Origin: Eonycteris spelaea
Lineage: Eukaryota > Chordata > Mammalia > Chiroptera > Pteropodidae
Length of the DNA stretch: 64,000 nucleotides
Reading direction: 5' to 3'
NCBI GenBank assembly: GCA_003508835.1
Contig: PUFA01000007.1
Coordinates: 16,515,001 to 16,579,000 of the forward strand
Shown: positions 23,546-34,784 of the stretch, piece after piece
Layout of the letters: the number at the start of each line of letters is the position of its first letter
Numbering within the stretch: position 1 is the stretch's first letter
Made by a program: the position numbers and the translations under genes
Notes under the pieces: model-generated
What the model saw: only the letters and a program-made list of their open reading frames with translations
Told to the model about the DNA's origin: nothing
Databases searched by the model: none

Positions 23546-23769
23546 CAGGGGTTCTCAGTGAGGGTTGGGGCATTTTGCCTGGCTAGGGGACAGACATCTG
23601 ACAATGTCTGGAGACATTGTTGCTTGTACAATGTGAAGGGTTGCTGGATGATTGTACTAGAATCTAGTGGGTAGTAACAAGGCTGCTGCTGCTGAATGTC
23701 ATACAAAGTCTGGGACAGCCCACATGACAAAGAATAATCCAGCCTAAACAATAATGTTGAAAATCCTTG
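23546..23769 (+). mobile_element. MER20 (hAT-Charlie, non-autonomous)
   Basis: Nearly full length, ~224 bp. The left end is CAGGGGTTCTCAGTGAGGG. The core has GACATCTGACAATGTCTGGA, GACATTGTTGCTTGTACAA, ATCTAGTGGGTAGTAACAAG, GGGACAGCCCACATGACAAA and GAATAATCCAGCC. The right end is GTTGAAAATCCTTG. Flanking octamers ATGTAAAG and ATATGGAG match at five of eight bases and could be the decayed 8-bp target duplication. MER20 copies can carry transcription-factor sites in the mammalian endometrium. Nothing here shows that this copy does. The frame at 23530-23751 is antisense to it. Confidence 0.92.
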
Positions 23770-24496
23770 ATATGGAGATTGTACATATAGTGATTGAATT
23801 CTTTTAAGTAATAAATTCCTGTAAAGCAGATCAAAGAATATGGGCAGATTATATGTAATTGGTAGCCATTGTCAAATTTCTCTCAAGAAAGGATTTCCAA
23901 TAGATACTGTTTTTATTAGTTTATTTAATAAGAAAATTTATAAATAAATACATGCTAGAGTGTAATAGAATTTGATAAAAATATGATCCCCCAGTATATA
24001 ATCTTGCCTTGATGTACTTTTGAGTATAAGAATGTCTTTGAAGTAGATACTTTTCCTGTACCCTCTTTATAGTGTTGAGGACACACTTCAAGTTCAATAA
24101 ATATTTAATCACGATAATGAGACATTTCGAGGTTGCTTGCTACAAAAACATTGTAGTAAGCAGTTTAGTGTTAATTAGCATTCATGGGCATTAACAATGC
24201 CTGGGGACTACACATAAGCTGTGAAGTTATGACATATTTAAAAAGTAATTTCAAAATAATATTAAAAGACTTCTCTTTCCATTAGCTTTTTTTTTTCCTG
24301 TTTAAAAAATACTTTATTATTATTTTTGCCTAATGATAAAGTTTTGGATATTCCGAAACTAGATTTAAGAACTAACCACAGATAAAATTTCACGACTATG
24401 TACTTTACACATACAGGGACATTGAGGGCTAGAGAAATATGTTTCAGGTTCACTATAACCAAAACTTTGATACGAATTCAAATAAACTCAAATTAA
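23770..24496. other. Unassigned AT-rich DNA
   Basis: No gene or confident repeat is visible. Short minus-strand frames here lack motifs. Confidence 0.45.
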
Positions 24497-24935
24497 ACTA
24501 AAATGGAGGTGAGTCATAGGCCAGTGTTGGGGACAATGCAGGCAGCAACAACCTGGCTTGGAGAGTCGAATTGAAATGGGGTAAGGAGGGTGTAGGGAAA
24601 GGGGTGAACAGTGGCACCGTGTGGCATGCTGACTGAAAGAGGTTGAGGAGGACAGATCTGAGGGAGGGGAGTTGGGTTATAAGAAAGGTATCCATGCAAA
24701 TGTGGCATCGTAATGATGACCTGGTGACATGTGTCATAGGCCGAAGTGGAGGGAGAAGGGTAGTGTGTCTGGGGCCAGGGGTCACGGCTGTCCGGCTCAG
24801 AATTGCAGTTCGGTCTGAGTTGGGGGCATCTACATTTGGGTGCGTGATAGTGGCAGCAGCAATCCAGCACAGTGTGTCACTGTGTCGTAGGGTATGGAGC
24901 TTCCTGGTTCCAAAGTTATTCCCATGTGTTTAGAT
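24497..24935. other. GC-richer open island of unknown origin
   Basis: About 440 bases clearly less AT-rich than the flanks, with three overlapping open frames: minus 24498-24785 (95 codons), minus 24514-24870 (118 codons), and plus 24643-24933 (96 codons). The 118-codon frame is proline-, histidine- and cysteine-rich (PLPQICPPQPLSVSMP). None matches a family I know. It abuts the reversed LTR at 24963, so it may be retroelement-derived. Other options are an exon-like or processed fragment, or chance opening from low stop-codon density. I do not assign a function. Confidence 0.4.
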
Positions 24936-24962
24936 ATTTGTTATAACCAAATGTCTAAAATC

Positions 24963-25420
24963 TGTATCAGTTATTATGTGTGTGGAACAAGTCACACCCA
25001 TATTTAATGGCTTAAAATAGCAAATACTTATTATCTCACAGTTTCTGCGGTTGAGAATCTGAGTGCAGGTTTCTGGGTGTCTGTACCTCAAGCTTTCTGC
25101 TGTAGTTGCAGTCAAGCTGTCGGCCAAGGTTGTCACCTCAGAGGCAACTGGAACTAAAGGATCTGCCTCCGATTCTCCCATGAGGTTACTGGCAGTCTTC
25201 AGAAGATCCGCTTCCAAACTCACTCATGTGGACCTCTACGTAGGGCTGCCTTGTGACATGGCAGCTAGCTTCCCCAGAACGACTAATCAAAGAGAGACTG
25301 AAAAGGTGTCCAGAGAGAAAGCCATTACCTTTTTATAACTGAATATCAGCTGAGACATTCAATCACTTATTCCCTAGTCAGATGTATACGTGGAAGCAGG
25401 GGTCACCGCAGACCACCATA
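24963..25420 (-). mobile_element. MaLR/ERVL-type LTR, reverse
   Basis: Reading on plus: TGTATCAGTTATTATGTG, TTTAATGGCTTAAAATAGC, TTATTATCTCACAGTTTCTG, CAGTCAAGCTGTCGGCCAAG, AGATCCGCTTCCAAACTCAC, GTGACATGGCAGCTAGCTTC, ending near GACCACCA. The reverse complement of the first part is the AACTGTGAGATAATAAA 3' end of MLT-like LTRs. The frames at 24930-25223 (minus) and 25063-25338 (plus) fall inside it and are not genes. Confidence 0.8.
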
Positions 25421-27439
25421 AGGGTTCCTAACCAATGCAAATTTTGCTAATGAAACAAATGCAGATCTAGGTCATATACTGAACAAATTCTGCTAATCTA
25501 TGTGAATCAATTTTAGAATTTTTCCAAATTCGGGAGGACTGTCACTCAGAATAGCTATTTGCCCAATTACCAATGTGAGCATGTGAGGTAATTTTCTGCA
25601 ATGACCTCCCAATGAGAAAGAGGTGGTTAAGTCAAAAGGAAAGACTAGAATTTGTTGCTGCCCTCACCACCTCAATTGGTGTCAAAAGCAGTATTCAAGT
25701 AAATGATGTGATATCTCAGGCCTCACTAAAAGGATAGAGAATGTAGAAGGGTCAGATAGCCTGTCTCTCTGCAGAGAATCCTTTCCATCACCTCTTTTAT
25801 GCTAGAGAATAAATCCACTTAGTATAAGAAATAGACAAGTAGGTTAACCATGCAGAGAAGCAGTTGTCAACTATGTGGGTTGTGCTGGGGGGATGGAAGA
25901 CAAAAAAATGAAGGAGAATTCCCTGACTGCTGTCACAAAGTTTGCACAAAGTGTAAGCATATCAGTTAAGAATTAGTTTCCACTGGAATATGAATATATA
26001 TATATGATTTCTGCTCTCAAATATGTTCTGGTGTTCCATACACTTAAGATGATTTTACAAACCATAATTGTAAGCATATTAATGTGGTACATTGTATATA
26101 GGAGGCTTTGGAATATTCCCAACAGAGAGGGGTTGGGAGTTGATGGGTATTTTGGAAAAGCAATATTTTTAATTTATGACAAGGCAGACAATGGTTTAAA
26201 TTCTGGCTTTGTCATTTATTTTAAATAATGAATATTAGTGTTGGTCTTATAGTATATTTTTGAGGAGTAAAGCAGAAAATAATATTAAAGTCCCAAATAG
26301 CACTTGTTATATAGAAACCCCTAAAAATTACAAAGCACCTCCCTTGTTAACAAATCATTAAGAAAAGCTGCATTCCTCTCTAAATGTCAGATTTTCTTTG
26401 TCTTTAAGTTCAGTCTTTTAGACATATGTGATAGTCCCTGAGAGATTTACCATTTAACTTATTTCAAGATTATTTCTGTACAAAACACGTGCAAAAGCTA
26501 AAGAATTCTGAGTAAGATGAAGCTAACCATGATTTAATTTCTATAGAAAGAATAAGTTTGTATGTTTGATTGATTTGCATTGTCAGGGCTGAAAAAATTA
26601 GACCTTGGGATCTGGGTCACTTCACCTGCAAAATAACAAAGGGACATGGATAAGTAAGTGTAAGAATGCAAAACAAGTTTTTATATATGTATTGAATTAT
26701 ATTTGAGCTTGGATTTAATATAACTTCAAGTTTTAATCTACTTTAGATCTTGAATAAATAAATGCCAACATGAAAATGTAGTTCAAGGAAGATTTTTCTA
26801 GTAGCTTTGAGTACAATGAATTTGATAAAGGGCAAGAGAAAAATGGAAAGCTGACATATCAATACTCGAAAAAGAAAATAGATATAACAAACCCTCTAAT
26901 GCTTAAATCAGTGAGTGATTCATGAGCTTATTTATATCATGTTTAAGTTTTAATTGATTGAAAGAATAACTCATATAAAGCATGTATCCAAAGTAGTAAG
27001 AACCATGTTTATGTGTGTCATTTTAATAGTATACATTATTTTGTGATATTGTGTAATTAGGTGTGTTATTAGAAATTCAATTATGACCTTTAAATTGCTT
27101 ATTCAGGGAACTCTTTAACAGTATTTTTTTATCTGATAAATTCTAAGAATTAACTATATGATTCACATAATCCATAATATATGTAACAGATTTTCAATAA
27201 GCAAGCCAAGCCATTTATTTTTATAGACTTCTCTGAGAAAGATTGTTGGTCCAAATTTTTGGCACTGTAAAACCTCATTCACTCATTAATAGGCTGCTCT
27301 GCTGGAATTTTCTACCAGGTTAAACTGTTGAGCAGACGAATGAAAAAAAAAACAACAACAACACACAATGGCAGTGAATAAGAGTGCAGATGATCAACTG
27401 TTCAGAAAATATGCAAGGCATTTTATATCGCATCCCCTT
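25421..27439. other. Unassigned DNA
   Basis: About 2 kb without gene or clear repeat. The part at 25421-25800 is balanced in composition and could be a degraded repeat. The rest is AT-rich. The 74-codon frame at 26004-26228 lacks motifs. Confidence 0.45.
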
Positions 27440-27960
27440 AGAATGTTTTAGAATCATCTGTTTCTAGAATGCATGAATCTAATATTCTTGGGTTGATACT
27501 CAGCTTGAAGTGTATTCTTTAGATCATTATGACTCTGCTGGACATATTCTTTTATGCCAACAAAATGTTTGAGAAGTAATCTTTTCACACTCCCATTGAA
27601 TTTTTCCATCTGTTTTTTAGCTCCGTCGCTTTTTGTCGACAGTCACAAAATTCTCTTCCAATTGTTTCTGGCCAATTTCCAATAGCTCTTGCAAAGTATT
27701 TTCTCCTTCACTTGCTCTTGCTTGGCTCAACAGAAAATACCTTGGAGTCCACAATGGCTTTAGCATTCACAGGAAGGCTTTTCCTTCCAGTTTTGAAAGC
27801 AATTCATATTACAGTAGTACCTTCAAAATTTTCTGAGTTATTTTTGAGTTATTTTCTGAGTTATTTTCAACTGGATCTTTTCCTCTGTCTCATTTAGTCT
27901 TTCTTTATAAAGGCAAGTTGTAGAACTGAGCCCTTCTCATTCAGACTATTAGAGTAAAAT
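27440..27960 (-). pseudogene. Probable processed pseudogene of unidentified coiled-coil gene
   Basis: On the minus strand, protein-like charged sequence runs through several frames. Around 27710-27630 one frame gives RASEGENTLQELLEIGQKQL and then EENFVTVDKKRRS. After one frame change, another frame gives KQMEKFNGSVKRLLLKHF, VGIKEYVQQSHNDLKN and TLQAEYQPKNIRF, with a stop near 27455. Upstream, KTGRKSLPVNAKAIVDSKVF (about 27790-27735) is in yet another frame. Amphipathic, lysine- and glutamate-rich helical sequence suggests a coiled-coil protein. No intron is evident and an AATAAA lies downstream near 27210, as expected of a retrocopy. I do not recognise the parent gene. Plus-strand frames at 27633-27897 are its shadows. 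Confidence 0.4.
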
Positions 27961-28370
27961 AAGTGTACTTGTTTGCACAGTCCCATTTATTATACTATAA
28001 TTATCCAGTGAAACATGAAATCATATGTAGATTTAAATACAAGAGCAAAATTCTAACTTTGAAAGAGTACTGTATCTTATTTATTGAATTTAAGCAACTC
28101 AAATGTGATTTCTAATTCTAATCAAGAAACTAACGTTTGGGTAAATTCCTGTGGTTATAATAATGGACAATATTTTCTACTTTATATTATTGCATTGAGT
28201 AATGCTTCCATCAATCGCAGGTTATTCTGGGGAAACTCTAGTAAAGAATGTAGAAATTGTGATCGATTAATTTTGACATAAGACCCTTCTTATTATAATG
28301 GAAGCTTGAAGTCTAAAGGGACAGTGAGTCTATAATATTAGACATAAGGGACTTGCTAAACATACAACCT
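27961..28370. other. Unassigned DNA
   Basis: No repeat recognised. A 65-codon plus frame at 28084-28281 is asparagine/serine rich with no known motif. Confidence 0.45.
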
Positions 28371-28371
28371 G

Positions 28372-28500
28372 AATTAACTTATTTTGCAAATGAGGAAGTG
28401 TAGTCCAGTAAGGTTAAGTGATGGTCAAAGCCTATACTATTACTGAATAACACAGGAGGGACCATGACTTTCTGCTAATCTTTCCTCCAGGGCTCTTTGC
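28372..28500 (-). repeat. MIR SINE fragment, reverse
   Basis: CTTATTTTGCAAATGAGGAAG, then TCCAGTAAGGTTAAGTGATG, then a diverged tail with TCCAGGGCTCTTTGCC. The order is the reverse complement of the MIR core and head. Confidence 0.7.
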
Positions 28501-28766
28501 CTTGAAACTTTTGCTGAGATTATTGTGTTGCAAATTAGGCTATTATGGCAGTTTATCTGTGTTTCAGTCCTCTGGAAAACTTAACTCTATTTATATGAAG
28601 GAAGACAGAAACCTAGAAAATAGCAGCTTTTGTCTATTTATATTTATTACAACATTAAAGGGACTTACTTCATTGACCATCTGCTTACACATTAACTCAT
28701 ATCCTAGTAGAAATGAGACTGCTTTTTACTGTTTCAAGGAATATTTCTAATAGCTCATCTTTTATA

Positions 28767-29059
28767 CTGAACTCAAAGTATGGTTCTTAGCATGGCACCT
28801 CTTTTTGAACTGTATGTTACTGGTTCATGCAAGACAAGTACAGAAATTAAAAGAATGCAGACAGAAAATTTATAATAATTTATAACTTCCAGGTATATTA
28901 TCAGAGGATTTTTACTGCAGAACAGAGTAAAGAATCAGTTGTTAAACTCACTTGGTGAGGCATATGTGGTATTCATGTGTTAGAGGGCCATTTTTTTGGT
29001 CCATTTAAGAAAGAATATTTTTTTAAATGACCCTTTACTGCATAGTTTGAGCAGCATTG
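28767..29059 (+). mobile_element. hAT-Charlie-type non-autonomous transposon
   Basis: The left end CTGAACTCAAAGTATGGTTC and the right end ATAGTTTGAGCAGCATTG are decayed forms of the Charlie terminal repeat (CAGTGGTTCTCAAAGT type). The base after the right end begins CTCTAGAG, the favoured 8-bp target-site sequence of this superfamily. Length (~293 bp) fits a MER-type short derivative. The subfamily is not resolved and the internal part is AT-rich and diverged. Confidence 0.65.
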
Positions 29060-30120
29060 CTCTAGAGAAATGAGAATTCAGGGTTTAGTAACTTCTCTTG
29101 CCACTGACTGCTTAAATATTTATTTGATTTCAATTCCCCATAGCCTTGTCTTCTCCAGGTAACACATAGTTCAGATATCTCTGTAATTATGAAATCATTG
29201 CCTAAAGGACAAAAAATACAGGTCTTAGTTTACCTATGAATCCTCAGAAGTCACCTATTATTAATGGGTATATTGGGTGGAAAGCTAGAGAACTATAATA
29301 CAACCAAGAGGATTTTTAAAAATTTTCTTCCCCATTGAAGAAAACAATGGGAAAAATGTATTCATTTGCTAATTCCCAAAGGAAAACATACACTTGTTCT
29401 TGGAGGTGGAACATATTGAATGAAGTATTTACAGTTTCTTAGCGATGCAGCTTCTCTTAGGGGAGAAAAGAATGGAGAGAGGGACACAAGAGGATTTCCA
29501 TCAGTGACAGCATGAAACACATTTTATATGACTCTGGAAATCAGGGAGATTAAAATATGTAATTTCTCATCCATCTCTAAAAATCTGTTGAGCTAGAGGG
29601 ATCGTATACAGTTTCAAAATATGCTCTTGAAAATTAGGAAAATACATAAATAATATATCTTATCAGTACCAAAGAAACATTCTAAAATTACTGTGAAAGT
29701 CAGCAGGGAGCGTCAGGGAAAGTAATGAAACATCTGAATTGGAGCTGAGAGAGTTGGGAAAAAAATGTTTGCTTGGGCAGCAAGCACTTTAAGGGAAGTT
29801 GTTCAAACCGTTTCAGCTCACTGTGAATGTACTCTTAAGAATGAGACCTCAGAATGGAAAATTTAGGATAAGAATGTTTGACAGTCTCCTTGAAATATCC
29901 ACCTAACATTTCCCTAGCTCTGTAAAAGTAAACGTAAATTTTATCATAATACATTTCATTGTATGCCTCATTAGTTTGGAAAAGAGTTCACATTGATTTT
30001 TCTCATGTTGTACATACAACAGGTAAACAAAGAAAGATGTTATTGCATTTCTCAGAGTATCAGTATGAGTGAAGGAGTGGGACTCCACTTAACAAATGTT
30101 GTTTTTCGTTTCCTAAATAG
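29060..30120. other. Unassigned DNA
   Basis: No gene or confident repeat recognised. Sequence at 29660-29830 is less AT-rich. Frames at 29903-30088 and 29993-30175 are motif-free. Confidence 0.45.
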
Positions 30121-30614
30121 CAGTGTTCCCTTTTTCACTAGTTTCGCTTTCTGCATTCCAAGTTCCCTATGGTAAACTGTGTTCTGAAAATATTAATGAA
30201 AAATTTCAGAAGAGTAAGCAATTTATAAGTTTTAAATTGTACATCTTTCTGAGTCACATGACGAAATCTCTCCCCATTCTACTCTATCCCACCCAGAGCA
30301 TGAATCATCCCTTTGTCCAGCGTATCCATGCTATACATGCTATCACCCATTAATTACTTAGTAGCCATTTCTGTTTTGAGATGGACTGTTCTAGTATCTC
30401 AGTGCTCCTGTACAGGTAACCCTTATTTTACTTAATGCTGGACCCCAAACAGGAGAGTAGTGATGCTGGTAATACAGATATGCCAAAGAGAAGCTACAAA
30501 GTGTTTCCTTTAAGTGTAAAGTTATATATGTATGCACAGGAAAAAACATCTGAGGTTTCTGGCATCCACTGGGATTCTTAGGAGGTATTTTCCATGGATA
30601 AGGGGAGACTACTG
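30121..30614 (+). mobile_element. Tigger non-autonomous deletion derivative, both ends present
   Basis: 494 bp. The left end is CAGTGTTCCCTTTTTCAC. The right end, reversed, reads CAGTAGTCTCCCCTTATCC, followed by TA, the mariner-type target dinucleotide. Internally it repeats the 5' untranslated part (AATTTATAAGTTTTAAATTG, TGACGAAATCTC, TTTGTCCAGCGTATCCATGC) and the transposase start region (GATGCTGGTAATACAGATAT). It then jumps to the 3' end (CTGGCATCCACTGGGATTC). Most of the transposase gene is deleted, so it needed enzyme from full-length relatives such as the one whose remnant is at 106-857. Confidence 0.88.
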
Positions 30615-30756
30615 TAATATTCTTGAAGAGGACATAGAATATCTATTATAGTTTTCTTCCTCTTCTTTTCTAAATTTTAGATACATGGCAGGTTTTGGTA
30701 AATAACAATTCAACTATTCAAAAATAAGTAGAATAAACGCCTTATTTTTTGCTTTC

Positions 30757-30759
30757 ATA

Positions 30760-30790
<31 letters not shown>

Positions 30791-30793
30791 TTT
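30757..30793. repeat. (AT)n followed by poly-T
   Basis: Thirteen AT units, then a run of about eleven T. Confidence 0.95.
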
Positions 30794-31870
30794 GTCAAGG
30801 TATCCTGCTTTCTGTCTGAGAGTATTTTTTCTAAAGACATTCTAAATATATTCAGTTAATCTAAAGAGATTCCGAAGAAATGCTCAAGGAAATATGATTT
30901 CAAAAATATCTAGAAATGTATCACAAAATATGTAGAGAATTTTTTTAATCTAGCATTTCCACCTGATTAAATAATAATAGGATAAAATAATTGTTTTGTA
31001 TAAAGGTTAATTGGGAAGTCATAAAACTTGCATAATGGAAGTTAGAAATATTTTATTACAAAAGAATTCATAAAACTCTGGCTTATTTTCCACTTTCACT
31101 TATATCATTTCTGATGCACCTTGAAATAAGTATTGAATATGTTCAGAAAGTAACCCATAAGCATAAATAATTTGATTAAAGCCAATAAAATCTAAATGGT
31201 GTTTTTGAAATTTATGTGAGAATTTTTGCTATCTCACAATTTGTGATATTTTTGACAATCATTAATTATTATATTACATTTTTAAAAATTTGCTATTGGT
31301 CTAATCATTAACCTTACCCACTAAATGTATTACTTCAATGTCTTTCTTTCTCCCCTAACTATACCAAATGGATGAACTTTGAAATCAATACTATAGAATC
31401 AACATTACCAACATGCTAACTATTCACAACTATAAACATCTATTACATATTTTATGATTGATTTATCAATCCTCGAGATACATCTCCAACAACTAAAAAA
31501 TATAAGGTGGGAGTTTTAGTTATCAAATCAGTGAATATCTTTCTCTCAATGAAATTTATTCAAGTCCTTACCATCATCTCTTCCATATGGAAAGTCAAGG
31601 TTAAGCATTCTATAATTCCTAAGGAATGTTTCTGAAGTCTCTTTTTTATGAAGACTTGCCTGTAACTGTGACTCATCTGTACTATGTAGAGTCAGGAGCA
31701 AAACCCTGGAGTGGAGAGAGCAAGAAAGAGAAAAAGAATAGTATGTTAACATGATATGAAAGCTAAAGAAGAGTAGACAGAAATCTTTTATATTAAGGTC
31801 ACGAGGATGAGGAGGTGGGACAATGGCGAACAATAGATTTCCATTTGGAAATCTCAATTTGTTTTTCCTA
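30794..31870. other. Unassigned AT-rich DNA
   Basis: No gene or recognised repeat. The minus frame at 31546-31857 (103 codons; phenylalanine-, leucine- and serine-rich) has no family motif and no supporting context. Confidence 0.45.
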
Positions 31871-31975
31871 TAATATATATTGACAATCTATACTATGCTA
31901 AGCATTGTGTTAGTATGGAGGTCAAGGTTCAACACAGCACTTTTCCTTAGTTCTTACATCTAATTGGCATGCATT
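31871..31975 (-). repeat. L2 3'-end fragment, reverse
   Basis: CTATACTATGCTAAGCATTGTG resembles the reversed L2 tail (TACTATGTGCCAGGCACTGTG), followed by diverged sequence with TTCCTTAGTTCTTACATCTA. Confidence 0.5.
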
Positions 31976-31989
31976 TATATCCTTATGTA

Positions 31990-32580
31990 GATCATTATTA
32001 CTCCTTATTTTTTAATTCTCCAGCATCTTCCCAGTTTTAATCTCTCCATGATAATTTTTTCTAAAAAACAAATGTAGTCATATTTAGAAGTGTCACCTAC
32101 TTAAATGTACATATCTCTTTATGAGAGCAAGGTCATAACTCTCAATATTGTATCAGCAGGACTTTAACAACCAGTCCTACTGTTTCTTGATTCCTCTGCA
32201 GCCCCATTTCCAGGTATTTTCCTTCTGCTGCTCTCATGCTTTGGTCACAGGTACCTTGGTGTCGGTTTCTTAAGTGACATATTATTCTCTTTGCTGAAAA
32301 CAATTTTTCCACCATTGGGCTTACAAATCACAGAATATTTCTTCTTGACAATGAATCTTTTCTGATTCCTCATACAGTTAATTGTTTTATTTTACAGACG
32401 CTAGAGTAATTTGCTTATCTCCACTATACCAAACCACACTATATTATATTTACACTGCTCGGCTACTATGAATGCCTCTAGATTGGTAATTCCTTATTTT
32501 CTTTAATATTTCATTATATCTCACTTAGTGACTGATCTTCATCAGACGCCTAATGAATATAAAATAAATGAATGAACATT
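31990..32580 (+). repeat. L2 LINE 3' portion, forward
   Basis: A pyrimidine-rich run is collinear with L2: ATTCTCCAGCATCTTCCCAG, GTCTTTGATTCCTCTGCAGCC-like wording, TCTTTTCTGATTCCTCATAC, and a tail with AATATAAAATAAATGAATGAA. It lies head to tail against the reversed piece at 31871, so two insertions are involved. No usable reading frame. Confidence 0.65.
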
Positions 32581-32750
32581 CCTTAAATCGGTAGCTTTAA
32601 CTTTTATGGCTGCATAAATCAGCATCTCAGAAACAAGAAAGTATTTATTCCTTAAAGTTCTCACAAAGCATGTAATTGAGTTTAAGATATAGCTATCATT
32701 CTATGTAGAGAGAAAAAACAAAACCATGTAAATATTTCCACATGGCTTAT

Positions 32751-32752
<2 letters not shown>

Positions 32753-32790
<38 letters not shown>
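32753..32790. repeat. (CA)n microsatellite
   Basis: Seventeen CA units, then CACTCACACTCA. Confidence 0.95.
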
Positions 32791-32792
<2 letters not shown>

Positions 32793-33285
32793 CATAAGGA
32801 GAAGTACCATGTGGGCGAGTTGGTCCCCTCAAGTTAAATTCTATCAATCCTGAAGTCTTGGAAGGTGAGAGGATGGAGAAATATCTTTCCTGGGGAGATC
32901 GTCAGCCCACAACAATCTTCATCAACTCCTCTCCCAGCAACTTTTATGTTGCCCGGATAACATTTTGCCATTGCCAAGAAAGCAACGGGGCTGTTGCTAG
33001 AGATTTCCCTGGTGAGGAAGCATGCAGCGGTTGTCTCAAAGTAACAGATGTGAGAGGCAAGAGCAGAAGATAATCATTTTCCATCAATGCATCTCTTTCT
33101 CTATCCTCTATCTGCTCCAAGTGGCAGGCACCACCCCACCTGTCCCCACACACCCCACATGCATCAGATTCAAGATAGACTTCAATATGTTCAATCTGTT
33201 CAGTCCTGGAATTCATCATTCTTTTTCATGTTTCTAATTTTTTCTTGGATACATTTAATGAGAGGAGATGGTGGACCAAACTAGA
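32791..33285. other. Unassigned GC-richer stretch
   Basis: Balanced to GC-richer sequence with several open frames on both strands (plus 32858-33073, plus 33022-33237, plus 33087-33284, minus 32944-33219). None contains a known motif. Mutual overlap in all frames points to low stop density, not coding. May be a degraded LTR or unique sequence. Confidence 0.35.
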
Positions 33286-34063
33286 TGTCTAGTCTTGAAA
33301 GAACAAACCAAAATGTTAACAGAAATGATGTGTGGGTGGAAGAATCTTAAATGAATTCATATATTTGATTTTTAAACGTTTTACTATTAAGACAAATTAT
33401 TATTTTTTTCATATTGTGAATTCCAAGGTTCTTTGGGGACTATTGAGTAGAGAATTTCACTTTATAACTAAGCTGAGCCAAAGGGATAACATTACTTGGA
33501 AAGGTCATTGAGCTAGTTGATGGCTTGAGCTTGATTTGAATTCTTTCCAGCTGGTCAAGAGCACATTCCACTGCACCTTCTTGCTTTCATTAAAATAAAA
33601 TAAATTCTTAGAAGAAATAATTTAACTCAGGTACTAAGTGAAGTGCATTAAGCAAAATGAAACTGTATGATAGTCTTAGACAAACAGATCCTTTGTGATC
33701 AAGATCAGGAAGATTTTAGCTATCCTGGATTATGCTTTAATGACATCTTTAGGTTGAAAGGGACCTCTTCATTTCCATTAGTTCAAATATGTAATATTAC
33801 TTATTTTGTTCAACCCATTTTAATAAGATATGAACATTATAAAATTAGAGCCACTCAAAAATTATGATAAAAGCATCTTTGTTCTTGCAAATTTAACAGT
33901 TTAAAGTGACAGTATCATCAGATGATGAATTGAATAAGCACATGTTACTCATGCAATTACCATCTCTTTGGTTTGATTAAATATTTATATGGGTTCCATT
34001 GTGCAGTGAAGCACAATTAGAAATCCTGAACTAGGTTATTCCCATCCATCATACTGGTTTTTT

Positions 34064-34096
34064 GGGGGGGACAGGGGGCTGTTTGAGGGTAATGGG
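34064..34096 (+). other. Candidate G-quadruplex motif
   Basis: Four G-runs of 7, 5, 3 and 3 bases on the plus strand at 34064, 34074, 34087 and 34094, with loops of 3, 8 and 4 bases. This satisfies a relaxed four-run quadruplex pattern. Isolated in AT-rich DNA; no promoter context. Confidence 0.7.
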
Positions 34097-34756
34097 AAAT
34101 TATCAACTAGCTCTTTTTTAGGTGCATAGACCTCCAGTTTTTGGTTCATTGGGACTGATTATGTTTTATACAAATTACTGTGGAAAATGATTCTTTGATA
34201 GGTGATTGCAATCAGGATGATAATATATAATTTTGATTAATCAAGGGAGTTTGATTAATTTCACTGTTGATCATCACAAAATCCCACCCTAGGATGAAAT
34301 GCTATTTACTGTCATTTGGAATGATTAATATTCCACAGTGAATTGAACACTTGTTGAAGTTCTCCAAACTTTGAACTGAAGTTATCTAATGTTTCTAGTT
34401 ATTTCCCTTGGTGAATATAAATAATGCTTCTGTGTTTCCAAAAGTCTAAATCTCCAAACTCAGAATAATATATAAAAGCACACTAAGAAGATATTCTCAA
34501 AAAGGTACTAATATAGACCATTCTGTTTCCTTCCTCCCATCCACAAAAAATTTGCCTCTCCAAATTATCATTCACTTCCTAATGATATGATTGGGTTTTC
34601 ACTCTATTATGTTTAATCAATCCATTATTTTTTTTAATCTAAAATTACATTGCAATTTATATTTCACTGGCTTCCTATGTGCCTTTCATCCCTTGAGACT
34701 TACAAGTTAAAGATCATTAACCTTAACAATTAATAATTGATAAATCAACTTTGCTT

Positions 34757-34784
34757 TTGTTGCTAGACAATTGTTGCTAGACAA
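34757..34784. repeat. 14-bp perfect tandem duplication
   Basis: TTGTTGCTAGACAA twice in a row with no mismatch. Confidence 0.95.

Noticed and set aside
24930..25338. 97-codon minus and 91-codon plus frames with soluble-looking sequence
   Set aside because: Both fall inside the reversed LTR at 24963-25420, and such LTRs are often open by chance.
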